From Lepas anatifera (Eukaryota; Arthropoda; Thecostraca; Lepadidae), in NCBI GenBank assembly GCA_034440635.1, contig JAOTON010001596.1:1920001-1984000 (forward strand): DNA of 64,000 nt, written 5' to 3'. Under the pieces are notes generated by a model, which ran no database searches, was not told the origin of the DNA, and was given only the letters and a program-made list of their open reading frames with translations. Below, piece by piece: positions 33,201 through 44,298 of this stretch. The position numbers and the translations under genes are program-made. Numbering within the stretch: the first letter of the stretch is position 1; every line of letters begins with the position of its first letter.

Positions 33201-34160
33201 CACTGAAAAACACTTTTGAGATTGCTTTGAAATTGATCTAAATATAAACTGTCCCAAGGTATCGTAGACCACCAGAAAACAACATTGTGATCTCGGAAAC
33301 ACTGCTTAAATCAGTGATTCATCTACTAGATCAATAACGAGGCTCACAATTATCTTCGCAGTGGCGGATCCAGGGGGGCAAAAAGGCAATTGCCCCCAAA
33401 CGGAAAAGCTCGGGGCAAAACTATGTTTTTGCCCCCAAAGCGATCGACCTCCTTTTTCCCCGACTCCTTTTTAGCTTGTAAGCAAAATTTTGGTGCTTCA
33501 ACTCTCAACTTCAAACAGAATTAGAGAAGTTCAGTGTAAATATTGGGGCTTGGATTGGAAAAAATGTATGTTGAGCCGATATTTTTCACCCCGTGACGTT
33601 TTTTTTGCTTTTCGTCTCAGTACCGAAAATCCTACCGAAAAAGCATATTGTAGCGCAATTTTTCACTGCGCGACGTTTTTTTTTTTTGCTTTTCGACTTT
33701 GGTTTGCCCTCCCAAACCAACCGGCTAGATCCACCACTGTATCTTCGGGATAACAACTGCGAAGCTTAGATGATCTCGTAGATCACTGATCGTGCATTGA
33801 AACTTCCTTTCGAAGCCTAGATGATCTCGTAGATCACCGCATGATCTACTAAAAGGCAGGACCGCACTCAAAAACACTTTTGAGATTGTTTTGATATTGA
33901 TCTAAACATAAACCCTCCCACGGCATCGTAGGCCACCAGATAACAACATTTTTATCTCTGAAACACCGCTTAAATCAATGATTCATCTAGCACACCGATG
34001 TGAGACTCGCCTTTGTCTCCGAGATAGCATTTTCAAAGCTTACATGATCTCGTAGATCACCGAGCGTGCATTGAGCACTTTCTCTGATCTACGAAAAGGA
34101 AGAGCAGGGATTTGAACTCAGACACTCAGATCTGATAGCCCTGCCATCTATCGCCAGAAC
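33201..34160 (-). repeat. Tandem SINE-like copies with a tRNA-like head
   Basis: Two related bodies begin 'cactgaaaaacacttttgag' (33201) and 'cactcaaaaacacttttgag' (~33869) and share words such as 'gatctcgtagatcac'. On the minus strand the second copy starts with a tRNA-like head: A-box-like TAGATGGCAGGG (34139-34150) and B-box-like GTTCAAATCC (34108-34117). The other copy lacks a head and is split by the hAT MITE at 33359-33739. A related body is duplicated at 38330-38665. Confidence 0.55.
33359..33739 (+). mobile_element. hAT MITE, CAGTGGCGGATCC type (copy 2)
   Basis: A 381-bp element beginning CAGTGGCGGATCCAGGGGGG and ending CCGGCTAGATCCACCACTG. It is flanked by perfect 8-bp duplications TATCTTCG (33351-33358 and 33740-33747). 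It interrupts a SINE-like repeat. Confidence 0.93.
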
Positions 34161-34794
34161 CGAAACTTCCCTTGCATACGATAAGCGCCTTTGGCAGCGG
34201 TATGGTCAGGCGACGCCGCGCGTGCTGTGCCGTGCGCGCGCGGATGAATACCTATTATGTTTTTGCGCCAATACGATCCAGTGAGTAAGGCTTCTTTGTG
34301 GAGTGTGGGTGGATTACCTAAGTCTGTGCTAATATTTGCTGCAATTGTGGTGGGAGCGTTTGTGCTATTTAACGTGGTGTTGTAAAGTGCTGTTGCAGGG
34401 CCTGCTTCCTTGATCCATATAAGGGAAATAGGAGATCAAGCCTTCAGCGTCTGTCTCGGGGCTGGGGAGAAGGATCATCCGCACCGTATCAAAAATCAGT
34501 AACAGGTGTACCGCGTTGTTGGCTTACCCAATTGAGCCAAGGTAGAGTAAGAATTCCACATTTATGTGCAGGAAATTGGGCTTGAAAAATATTGCCTTTC
34601 GGACAAAAAAGTCTACCTAATGCCTGGTCTAAGCTGACCAATACTCTCATTGCTCGGCAGATCATTTAGCTCGACATCAAGCTGGAGTCGGATCGCCCGA
34701 GGACAGTAAGTACATATCTACCTACCTATGCATCCTGGGGGAGGGGCGGCGTCGGCGTGGAAACTTGCAGAATATTTGCGGTACTAAGGGATAT
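34161..34794. other. No gene seen
   Basis: Mixed sequence with a GC-rich patch around 34200-34250; no exon signals. Confidence 0.4.
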
Positions 34795-35011
34795 TTTGAA
34801 GTGGTCCCTTTCCAGTCAACGCTATGGGGTTAATGGTTAAGAATTTGAATATTGAGACGCGTCCCCTGCCCCTTGTTGCTACGCCCGTGGGGTAGATGGG
34901 CGGTGGGATGGATGGGTGAAAAGCGACATTTCAGGGGCGCTTCAATCTTTCAGGGGGCACCAAAGGTCGAACGGGAAGCACGTGTCCACATTTACCTCCG
35001 GATCCGCCTAT
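34795..35011. mobile_element. Two partial hAT-like MITE ends
   Basis: About 34795-34892 shares 'tttccagtcaacgc', 'atggttaagaat' and a 'gctacgcccg' end with the intact 145-bp MITE at 47307-47451. About 34915-35011 matches the right part of the CATAGGCGGATCC-type element at 44712-44928 and ends CCGGATCCGCCTATG. Neither has a recognisable TSD. Confidence 0.45.
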
Positions 35012-35405
35012 GGTTCAGTACTGTGTGTTAGAGCGAGAGGCGGCCCCGAGCCCTGCGCGGGGCCCCACTGTCGCCGAACGGCTGCCGCCACCCATTACGG
35101 CCAGAGCATGTGCGCTATAAAGTAGTGCATACGTACGTTCATTAAGTGCTTTCACTGGCGGACACAGGAGTGCCGTTGTGGGGGGGGTGGCAACCCACGA
35201 AAGTCGTGAAAACATTATTTTTCAACAAAATGGCTAAAATGGGTGCTTCTAACCCTATTAGTGTAGGGGGCTCCAGAGGCCCCCGGACGGTTTTTCTGGT
35301 GGCGTGGCTAAACCTGGATAGGTAGGTATCGCTCTCGTACTTTGTGACTTTTCCTAACTATCGATTTGGCATCAAGCAAAACTTAAAAGAAAGTTCTAAG
35401 TGGTC

Positions 35406-35692
35406 CATGGGCGACTCCAGGGACATGTTTTAGGGGCATGTTAACCCATACGCGTCGGAAAGGGGGGTCAGGGGGGCCTGGCTCCCCACTTTTTGGCCAA
35501 AAATTTCCTGATCTAAGTGAAAATGAGAGAAAGCCGGACATTCTTATATCCAGCCGCTGCGGAAGGCAACGAGGAGCCCAAATTCGAACAGTTTTTGGTC
35601 CTGATGTTGAAAGTTTTTTGTCAGTATCAGGTTGAAGTTTGGCTGGCCCCCCCATACTTTTTTGCCGGTGGCGACACTTATGTGTTAACCGG
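35406..35692 (+). repeat. Dispersed repeat G, copy 2
   Basis: Best-preserved copy of the repeat at 9225-9468. It runs from CATGGGCGACTCCAGGG to 'ttgccggtggcgacacttatg'. Ends are imperfect inverted repeats in hAT-MITE style, but the flanking octamers differ. Confidence 0.55.
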
Positions 35693-36621
35693 CTATGAGA
35701 AGAACTGGCTCAACTGCGTCTTGCTCTATTTCTGGAACAAAATCACTTGTTTTTTTAGCGCAATGCAATGATTGCTTCGTTACTTTATCAATGTGCTCAT
35801 ATCCGTGCCTACTTTGTGGTTTTGTGTTCCAAGGGCGGCTCCAGGGATATATAATTGGGGCATTACATATCATTGTATAATGCTCTTTGATCAGTAAGTA
35901 ATTTTTTTAGCAAAGCGAAAGCTCTTGATATATGGTTATAGATAGATTTTTGTGCTTAGTTTCGTTTTTGGGATCAGTGGCGGTGGCTGAGCGAGGTTTG
36001 GGTGGGGCAGTTGGCACGATAATGACTCGTAACCGCATTATTCTGTTGAAATGCTTGACTAAGATACAGAAATAATAAAGATGTATGATGGATTTTGTAT
36101 ACTATATTACACTTACATGGATGCAAATCTACAGTTGCCACCAAGGGCGGATCCAGGAGAAAAACTGGTGGGATAATTTTCATATTTTACGAGACATGTA
36201 CATCGATAGGGTGATTTCAATCGAACATTGGATATACCTATGGGTGCCCAATGCCTAATGGGTGGATTGTCCTGTGAGAGAGTCCCATGAGTGCCCTGTG
36301 GCGGATTGTCGGTAATGGAAGTGAGTACCTCCAGACCTGGGGCTGTATTCTCACCTCCATCGGTCGTAAGAATTGTGCGGGTGCGCAAATTTGCGATTCT
36401 GAGCTCTGCCGTAACCACGCATGCGTGGGATACGGACGGGGTCGGTATTTTCAGCTCTGGGCGTACACAAAAACTACATTTTTATCTTTGGCGTACGGCA
36501 GAAATTGTCAGCCTCCTGTGCAAGGCCTGCGTATGACTTAGGCAAACCATTGTCACGCACGGAAGGAGATGAGAATATCAAATTTGCGTACGTGAGTTAT
36601 TTCTACGCAGTAGTTGGTACC
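35693..36621. other. No gene; scattered MITE ends
   Basis: Isolated left ends resembling hAT MITEs occur near 35829 (CAAGGGCGGCTCCAGGG), 35976 (CAGTGGCGGTGGC) and 36144 (AAGGGCGGATCCAGG). No matching right ends, TSDs or exons were found. Overlapping short ORFs at 36287-36624 are not protein-like. Confidence 0.4.
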
Positions 36622-36730
36622 TAAAATTGGAAATTGGCCGATTTTTTCGTACCTATTAGTTCGTACCTGAAAATTGGCCGATTTTTTTCGTACCTATTAG
36701 TTCGTACCTGAAAATTGGCCGATTTTTCTA
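36622..36730 (+). repeat. 40/41-bp tandem repeat, ~2.6 copies
   Basis: The word ATTGGCCGATTTTT recurs at 36633, 36673 and 36714. Copies differ by one T in the run. A short 'actttaaa' repeat follows. Confidence 0.9.
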
Positions 36731-36739
36731 TTTACTTGC

Positions 36740-37527
36740 TTTTAAAGTAATACTTTAAAAGCTTATTTTGAATTTATACTTTAAATACTTATTTTGAGAT
36801 TGCCAATTTCGCCGGATGGCACTGCACTGCCTGGACAGTATACCGATTGATGACGTCATATGGCCATATGATGTAATGGTTTGACTAGGTCACATCACAT
36901 GAAGGTCAAGGTCACAGGTCAAAACCATTCAAGATATTTGACCTAGTGATTTCGGTCTGATGACGTCACTGGAAATGACGTATATAATGATATGATGTCA
37001 TATTTAAGGTCATCCGAGGTCCAGGTCAAGAACATGTCAAGGTTAAAGGTCATAGGTCAAGGTTAAACCTTCATTACCGGCCCAGACTGTGCTACAATAC
37101 AGGCCATAATGTACATTATTGGAAATATCACATTGTGACGTCATAGGCCAATAACCTTGAATGACCTTGACCCAAAAACTTCGAGAACATTCTTTGGGAC
37201 CTTCCCTTAGTGACCTTAGTCCATTAGCAGCGCGGTCCCGACTTTTTCCGTTTTCACGGCCATTCTCGACAGGTCCCCAGCACGGCCCAGATTTGACCTT
37301 CATGACCTCGTTTGACCTTGAAGATAAAAAATGACCGAAATTTCTAATTCAAGAATTTTCATTGACCTAGGTCAATGAAAGTTGCGCATAATGTAGATAA
37401 CCACCGCCTCCACCAACTCTCTACACGGTGTTTTTTTAGCTCTCTTGGTGTCTAGATCTCAAGGGGGCACTTCAAGACCCCCCCTTCCACTGCGCGTTAG
37501 TGCCAGACCCCCTCTCCACTGCGCGTG
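36740..37527 (+). mobile_element. TTAA-type MITE, family C (copy C2)
   Basis: The right end has two family C words (CCACTGCGCG), with the spacer 'ttagtgccagaccccctct', then GTG and TTAA at 37528-37531. The left end is not resolved. The body contains TGACGTCA (CRE) at 36851-36858 and 36961-36968, a CATATGGCCATATG palindrome, and many half-sites. It ends 47 bp upstream of the exon at 37575. Confidence 0.65.
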
Positions 37528-37574
37528 TTAAACCCCAAACATGATGAGCAATGGGTTAAAACTTGTTTTTTTAG

Positions 37575-37900
37575 GACCGAAGGCCATAGAGGCTCTGTCT
37601 AACCAACTGGGCACAGACATATCGGCAATCACGTCTGCGGAAGCCGTCTGCCCACGGGTGCTGGGAAAAGAGGATCACTTCTCCGTAAAGGTTGAGGACA
37701 TAGAGATTGGGCAGGTGGAAAGCCTGGAGGAAGGGATCCTTCTGTGGGCGGTTGGCTTCACTGTCTTCGCCCAGCCACTGAAGGGTGACCCACGCAAACC
37801 ATTCGCAGTGTTCATGCAGAGGTTTATCCTCAAGGTTGACGACGGATCTCGTGTGCCCGCCTCATCCTGGAGACTCGCTCAGCGGATGGGTGTCGTCTGA
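37575..37900 (+). CDS. Probable terminal exon of an unknown protein
   Basis: A pyrimidine-rich tract ending in AG (37573-37574) precedes about 108 codons of continuous protein-like sequence ending at TGA (37898-37900). The peptide has GPKAIEALSNQLG, an acidic middle (VKVEDIEIGQVESLEEG), a hydrophobic ILLWAVGFTVFAQPL and a closing FMQRFILKVDDG. The pattern of a hydrophobic helix followed by P-x-x-F-x-x-F-x-Q-R-F-x-L-K recalls the C-terminus of multicopy proteins in fish and invertebrate genomes that I cannot name with certainty. Upstream exons were not found, and no poly(A) signal is evident. Confidence 0.5.
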
Positions 37901-38225
37901 GGAGCTCGATGAGGCGAGTGTTCGGTGTTGCTAGCCACAGTTGGCGATAGCACAGAGTTCAGCATTTTCTTTCATAAAGGGCTATTTCATAAAGGGAGGA
38001 GCTCCAGCATGAGGCAAGTGTTCGGTGTTGCCTAGCCCCTGCTGGCGATAGCGCAGGGAAGTTCAGTGTGTTCACGCTGTTACTTCATAAAGGGTCTTTC
38101 ATAAAGGGTTATTTCATAATGGGAGGAGCTCCAGGATGAGGCAAGTGTTCGGTGTTGCCTAGCCCCTGCTGGCGATAGCGCAGAGAAGTTCAGTGTGTTC
38201 ACGTTGTTATTTCATAAAGTTTTCC
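37901..38225 (+). repeat. ~100-127-bp repeat, three copies, after the stop codon
   Basis: The string TTCGGTGTTGC occurs at 37921, 38021 and 38148. It is accompanied by 'gaggagctc', 'gctggcgatagcgcag' and several 'tttcataaaggg' words. The first copy begins within a few bases of the TGA at 37900, so the repeat would lie in the 3' UTR if the exon is real. Confidence 0.85.
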
Positions 38226-38329
38226 GATTTTCAATATATGTTTGATGGTCACTAGAATGGATTTTTTTATATACAATCAGAACGGGGCACCGATCGTTTT
38301 GAAATACGTGAATATTAAGGCTATGATCT

Positions 38330-38665
38330 TGGAGATCAGAGACAAATATAGATCTGAAGAGTCTTCGAGATTAAATTGCATGAAAACTATCTCGGAGATT
38401 CATGATCTGGAAGACCACGATCTACTTTAGTGCTAGTAGCTCGGGTGATCTCCGAGATCGCTCGTTGATCTAGGATTATTACCTTAGAGATCACGGCATG
38501 ATCTCGGAGATCAGATACAAATATAGATCTGAAGAGTCTTCGAGATTAAATTGCATGAAAACTATCTCGGAGATTCATGATCTGGAAGATCACGATCTAC
38601 TTTAGTGCTAGTAGCTCTGGTGATCTTCGAGATCGCTCCTTGATCTCAAACTGTTTTTCAGTGTA
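38330..38665 (+). repeat. 175-bp tandem duplication rich in GATCTCNGAGATC
   Basis: The word GATCTGAAGAGTCTTCGAG occurs at 38351 and again at 38526. Both copies contain palindromic 'gatctcggagatc' words and end near 'gtttttcagtgta', the reverse complement of the start of the SINE-like repeat at 33201. It appears to be a minus-oriented relative of that repeat. Confidence 0.85.
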
Positions 38666-39164
38666 AGGCCGATACAATATCGACTGATTGCAGTCGATAA
38701 GATGTTTTTTGCACCGACTCAGATGTAACGGATAACGCACGGAATGTCTGAAGTTAGGAGAGTGCAACCGCGGCCCCTGCGCAGCTTCGGCTCGAGAGAA
38801 CTATTTGCGGGAGCAAAAGCTAATTGGCGAAAAATGGGGTCACGGTTAGTCCCAGATATGATTTATGTTTAAGAAAGCGACCACGCAACCATTGAAATAT
38901 GCTTGCTAGCGGTGAAGCGCTAGAAAAATTCAAACGCAGTTAGCTGCTAATAACTGCAATAAAATTGGCTCGCAATAGCAATCCAAACGCAATGGTTTCA
39001 AAATATAAGCTTTATCGCAGTTTCCTGCAGTTATTGACCAAAGTCTAAAACCTGCTTAAGTAGCCCCAGATGACATATCAGAGGTCACGGATAAAAATTG
39101 CACGATGAGCCTAGAAAGGGGCCCACGATACTACGATTTGGAGAACATGAAGGTACCCGCAGCT
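38666..39164. other. No gene seen
   Basis: Unique-looking sequence leading into the truncated element A4. Confidence 0.4.
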
Positions 39165-39549
39165 GTATCTACACACATGCAGCCCAATTCCTGTTTTCCC
39201 CATGCATTTCCAATGGAGAGGTCATGATCCGTACCTGACCCTAAGTCATCGATATGAAAAATCCGGGAATGAATTTTATAGTATTCGGTGGGTCCATTAT
39301 GCAGGATAATTTTCAATCCACAGACTCACCCATTTCTTACTTATGCCATCTTAAACATGTTTCGAGGTGAGGTCACTTGACCTGCACTGATTACCTGACC
39401 TAAAGAGACCAAACCTTAAAATTTTGGGGAAATGTAGAATTGGTCAATGATAAGGTATGTCAAATACGGTGTCGTTTCGCGACCCCGTTTTTCGTGCCGC
39501 GGAAAAAAAACCCGAGGAGGTGTTCAAACACTCCTCACCGTAGTGAGGG
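39165..39549 (+). mobile_element. TTAA-type MITE, family A-like, 5'-truncated (A4)
   Basis: Aligns with the right half of A1-A3 ('cctgacc..aagtcatcgata', 'gtgagg..ggtcacttgacctg') and ends at TTAA 39550-39553. Its terminal word differs (CACCGTAGTGAGGG). The subterminal hairpin (39467-39487) is retained with a compensatory pair change. The left half is absent. Confidence 0.65.
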
Positions 39550-39553
39550 TTAA

Positions 39554-40289
39554 TGCTCAAGCCCCGCAGCACAGACACACGTTTCTTGCCTGCACCTCTT
39601 TAAAACCTGCTAGTTAAACGTGCCGTTGGTACTGGTGACCTAAACGCTTATAACAACTGCCTTCAATGACTAGTTTGAAAAGTGAAATATGTTTTAACAT
39701 AACAATAAAAATATTAAATGTGTCTCTTTGGTTCCTAGAAATAACCTCTGTTAGCTAAAGATGCTTCATTCGTAGCCCTAACCTAGTATTCTCAGAACTG
39801 AATGATCTACAAAAAGGCTTGTGGCAGTGGCGGCGGAACGTTTTCGTCTAAGGGGGTGCCTTCAATGGGGAACATATGAGCGAAAAAATGTTCTACAAGA
39901 TGGAATGATTAATTAAACAATTGAAAATGATGAAAAAATTAATGAAACTACATAGCTTGTGTCGAAACTATAACAACTCACGCGTGAAAACAGAACAAAA
40001 CGAAACATTTGATATTATCCTATATAGCCTAGATATCCCTACGGTTCCCTCACAGATCGTCTCTTGCCAGGTGCAAGTGCACCAATTCTTAGAAATATTA
40101 GATGTGCTTCGGTCTCGAAGGCTTACGAGCTAGCGTAAAATGACTGCGGCCAGGAAGTGGCACATCAGACCCAAGTCGACACGCTGGGAGTTCGGAAAGG
40201 AAAATGCCAACCTATTTTCGAGCTTTGTTTTTAAACCCGACTATCGCAATCTGGTTTATCATCACGCTCGTCGCGAAAACGTTACTTGG
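39554..40289. other. No gene seen
   Basis: Contains an isolated hAT-like left end near 39828 (CAGTGGCGGCGG) and otherwise unrecognised DNA. Confidence 0.35.
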
Positions 40290-42088
40290 CCCCATTTGAA
40301 AGATTCATGAGCGCGTCGATTGATGACGAAATGTTGAAAATCAGTCCGTAATTTTTTGTTTATACACTTTCAAAATCAGACCTATATTTTGAGACCATCG
40401 CAGTTGCGTGGTCGCACCAGTTCGCCTGCACTGTAGACCGGGTGGTGACGTCATAACGTCATATAATCAGGTTATATGTCAAGGTGAACCTACATGAAGG
40501 TCAAGATCAAAAGCCACTGGTCAAAGTCATTTATCCCAGTATTCCGGCCAGATACAATTATTCAGTATGACATGGTATGCTATGACTTCATAGTGAAGGC
40601 TATTTAAGGTCAATGTCAAATATATTTTTCAAGGCCAAAGCCTCATTTCCCGCATAAAGGCTGCTATAGTGCCAGCAATATTGTGCATTATTGAGAACAT
40701 ACTATTTTGTTACGTCACAGGTCATCGACTTTGAACGATCTTGACCTAAAAAATTAAAAAGAGCATTTGTGGGGACTTCTCTATATAACCTTACACCACT
40801 TTTGGTTGTATTTCCAGCTTTTGTCCGCATAACACGCGCCCCGCTGAGGTCCCTTGCATGGCGCGCCCCGCTGGGGGGGGCGTTTTTCGCCTCCCTCCGT
40901 ATCTCGTTCCCAACGAAAGCTAAATAAAGATTATTGGCGGCGCTCGAAAGCTCTTGACAAGACGAAGAGATTCTATACGAATAATTTTTATGTCAAGTCA
41001 ATATTGAGGTCAGCATAGGTCAAAGAAAGCTCCATAGGCTTACAACAGAGCAGTGTACGTTTCCCTCTCTAGATCTTCCCTCAGGGGAGCTAGAGAAAAT
41101 TTTTATGAATCATTGGATTTCTCTCATCGTGGCAAATCGAATGATGTCTAATATTATCTTGCTAGGTCAAATAGTCAAAATGGCCTGACCTCGACCTAGG
41201 TCAGGGTCACAGAGGGACCTGATATGGTCATTTTGCATATCAATCGACTCCCCGTGACAATATAAGCACAATGCAAGCAAAATAAGAGTTTTGTCTCAAC
41301 TCAGTGATAAGTTATTGGCAAAACAATCACTCTCTGCTCCCGTGACCTGATATGACCTTTGAGAGGTCATATGCTCAAAAACTCAACTTTATGGTCAAGA
41401 TCGTGGTAAGAATGGACGGTTTAAGGATTTTCAGCGTGATTTATCCAGTATTTACTGAAAACGAGCCAATTCTATTTTTCACCATAGACTTATGATGGTG
41501 TGACAAAAACATTGACCCCGCCTTAGGTCAATAATATCAAAATTCCGAGATAGCAGATTTATAGAGACCCTAATGACCTTATCATATTGGGGAAGTTTCA
41601 GACTGATCGGTTTGCTAATGTTTCCTGAGCGCTGCTTCAAACTCGTAATTTTAGGTTTTGAGGTTGGGTCACTTGACCCGGAATAGCTCCTTGACCTGAC
41701 ATGGCCTTAACTCAAAAATTTGGTCAGATGTGCAAAATTGATAAGGGATAAGGTACTGTAAGTTTCGTTGCTCTGCGTTTCTTCATGTTTGAGCTATCTG
41801 GAGAAAACCAGGAGGGGGGGGCGAATTTCGCCCCCCAGCGGGGCGCGTGTTAATCATGGCATTTCCCAATAGGTCTCCAGCACGGCTCAGATTTTAAATT
41901 TACCAGCTCGTTTGGTCTTGAAGATATTGACCTAGGTCAATGAAATTGTGCAATAAGGTAGATCACAATTGCCCGCACCCCCCCTTTAACGGACGTTTTT
42001 CTAACTCTTGGTTTCCGAGATCTCAGGGGGGGTCACTTTAGGACCTTACCACTGCGCGTTGACGCCAGACCCCTCCCCACTCCGCGTG
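40290..42088 (+). mobile_element. TTAA-type MITE, family C (copy C3), interrupted by B2
   Basis: The left portion (about 40290-40828) and right portion (41854-42088) are collinear with C1 and C2. The right end carries the doubled family C word and TTAA at 42089-42092. TGACGTCA occurs at 40446-40453. Homologues C1 ('gagcttaatcacggcatt') and C4 keep an uninterrupted TTAATCACGGCAT site where B2 is inserted here. The left boundary is approximate. Confidence 0.65.
40833..41849 (-). mobile_element. TTAA-type MITE, family B (copy B2), nested in C3
   Basis: 1017 bp, opposite in orientation to B1. The doubled-word end is on the left (CGCGCCCCGCT twice, around 'gaggtcccttgcatgg'). The single-word end AGCGGGGCGCGTG is on the right, followed by TTAA at 41850-41853. 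The left flank is ATAA (40829-40832), a one-base decay of TTAA. Confidence 0.85.
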
Positions 42089-42092
42089 TTAA

Positions 42093-42626
42093 TGACTCTT
42101 CAGTAGCAGTGTCTCACAGAAAAATTTGATTGAATCAAGAAGCTCTTTGGTTTGTATTCACTCTCTAAACCAGCACAAAAGCAATGAAATTACAAAATTG
42201 TACACCGTCTGTCGGTGTGCTTTAAAATATGGTGTTTTGGTTCCTCTTTTGAATCCTCTATCGAATCCAGTGTCACTTTAAGGGAGGCCCGGTGAAGACA
42301 AACTTAACCTAATCACGATTCTTTCCGATTAACGAGGGAACTTCTTCAGGCTACTTTTCAAGTCCTGAACCTCATTTTTTGGAGGTCTAGGGCTACGCTC
42401 CTCATCCACCACCACCTCACAGCGGCCTCACGTGTTCGCTCTCAGTGACGAGAATAAACAATTTAGGCGATGATAATGCACACGTACCAGTCTATAACCG
42501 TCAGGTAGTGAGGCTTAAGCGGGAAAAAAGCAGCGCCAGTGGTTCATTTTTGCTCTTTATTCCCCGCTACCGCGGCTTGCTTCTATTCTTCTTCCATAAG
42601 ACAGTGTCGTAGAAAATAGTAGAATG
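42093..42626. other. No gene seen
   Basis: Unique-looking sequence between C3 and D2. Confidence 0.4.
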
Positions 42627-42630
42627 TTAA

Positions 42631-43590
42631 CCCTCGCCCCACCGGGGCCATCGATGGCCCCCTAAAGGTTTTTCCGGGATAGCAGAAAAACGACGAGGCG
42701 CAGCACCGCGGTTGAGGGCTCTACCTCTCATTGCATCATTTTCCCATCATCCCTGTAATTTTTGACCCCGGGTCACCCAAGGTCAGGTCACCAGACGAGG
42801 TCAACCAAGGTCACCTCACTTCAACTTTAGAGCTCTGTAAGAGCTACATTTCAAAGTCGATCGATTTGAAACTTCCTACACTTCATAACCTCTCCAGGGT
42901 CTACAAGGCGTATATCCGGGATTTTTCGATTTCGTGCCCTGAGGTCAGGTCACGAGGCGACCTCTCCCATTGGAAAAGCATGGGGAAAAGTTGTTTCATG
43001 ATATAAAAGCCACAAAAATGATTGCAAATACTCAGACTGCTCAGAACAACGATTTTGGACACAATTTCACGGATCCCAGGGGTCATATTTGCCCTTTGAC
43101 TTTTCCAAGGTCATCCAAGGTCACCAGAGGTCAAAAACAGTATTTTGACAATAACTTTTGACCTAATTAAGCTAGAGCGGTGAAATAAACACCATCGTGT
43201 TTGTCTTATCACTGGCTTTCATTTGATATACGGCAAGGTCACTTTTTGACCTTTCGTGACCTCAGGTCATATTAGGTCACGAGGTGACCTCTGGAGGTCA
43301 AACCACTGGCGGGAGGTCTTTACGTTCCACATAGCTGAAAAAGTACTGGCAATTTGCTATCAAATGTAGGTGCTTTACCAGGCCTCAATAGCTCTAATGA
43401 CATAAGAGTTATGCCCAGTTTGCTTAATCATTGCATATTTGAGTGAAAATAGCCGATTTTGACCTAATTTGACCTCTGGAGGTCAAACCATTGACCTGAG
43501 CACTAAAACATGCGAAGTAATTTCTTACTGAATTCACGCGAGCTTTCTATTGCACTTTGCAGATTTGCGCTAACCCCCATATTCAGAGGT
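42631..43590 (+). mobile_element. TTAA-type element, D2 left part
   Basis: TTAA at 42627-42630 is followed by CCCTCGCCCCACCGGGG and the palindrome GGGGCCATCGATGGCCCC. An AGGTCA-dense body follows, collinear with D1, reaching the segment that normally precedes the right end. Instead of a right end the homology stops near 43590. A right end with the same terminal word lies at 47670. Confidence 0.7.
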
Positions 43591-43849
43591 GCAGAAAGTA
43601 TGCTAGCTGTCACAAACTCAACGCAACGTATGCCTCCTCTGTCACACAGAGCTGGAAATAATAAATGTATACTTGAATACTATTTCCAATATGCTGAATG
43701 TCCTCTACCTGTCCCTTACTTTTTGCAGCAGACAAGGTTCTAGCACCAAACCATTACAGCATGAAAGTAGTAAACTGAGTTTTCATTTATAGATCATGTT
43801 TTTGTTTTTGGAAGGAAAATTTCCAATTGGCCTCGGTCATCGAAAGTGT

Positions 43850-44072
43850 TGGCACCTGGTGGATTTTTTTAAAACGCCAGTAGAGGGACTGACGTCTGGC
43901 GTGGCTGCTTCATATCCGGCGCATTGTTGAACGCGATATAGATTTTGAACGTTTATTTTCAGTCGTGGTGAACTCGTTGCTGTGAAAAAGTGTAGTTCAT
44001 GTTGGGTGGACGTGAATATTGAAGACTGGCGTTATTTTCTTGTTTGTTATAATCTTGGAAAGTTCAAAGAAA
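43850..44072 (+). promoter_or_regulatory. Region upstream of the THAP exon
   Basis: Contains TTTTCAGTCGTGG around 43958-43970. This could be an arthropod-style TCAGT initiator or a 3' splice site (t-rich tract ending in CAG). An upstream in-frame ATG at 44019 would add 18 hydrophobic residues that are not typical of THAP proteins. Confidence 0.3.
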
Positions 44073-44298
44073 ATGGAGGTGAGACGGATAACCATTACAT
44101 CCAATCAGAACTGCTGCGTTCCTCAGTGTGTATCCTTCCGAAGAAAGTGTCCAAGTCTCAGCTTTCACAAGTTTCCTCAGGATAAGGTGCTGTCCAAGCA
44201 GTGGAAGTCGAAACTGAGAATTGGGAAGAAGATGGGCTCAAATGCTGCTGTCTGTTGCATACATTTTCAGCCATCTGACTTCCATTCACATCCACCTG
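44073..44298 (+). CDS. THAP zinc-finger domain exon
   Basis: 75 codons plus one base end at a GTAAGC donor (44299). They encode most of a C2CH THAP domain: C14/C15 and C19, the FHKFP signature (31-35), W44 in the conserved position, C61-x2-H64, and F65 with SDF (68-70). THAP domains bind DNA sequence-specifically and occur in cellular regulators and in P-element and Kolobok transposases. The conserved AVP-like motif that closes the domain is not here and would be in the next exon. Whether this is a host gene or transposase remnant is open; TTAA ends of one subfamily lie on both sides (42.6 and 47.7 kb). Confidence 0.75.

Noticed and set aside
18553..37900. One gene joining the exons at 18.5 kb and 37.6 kb
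   Set aside because: Both are plus-strand and protein-like, but nothing links them; they are listed separately.
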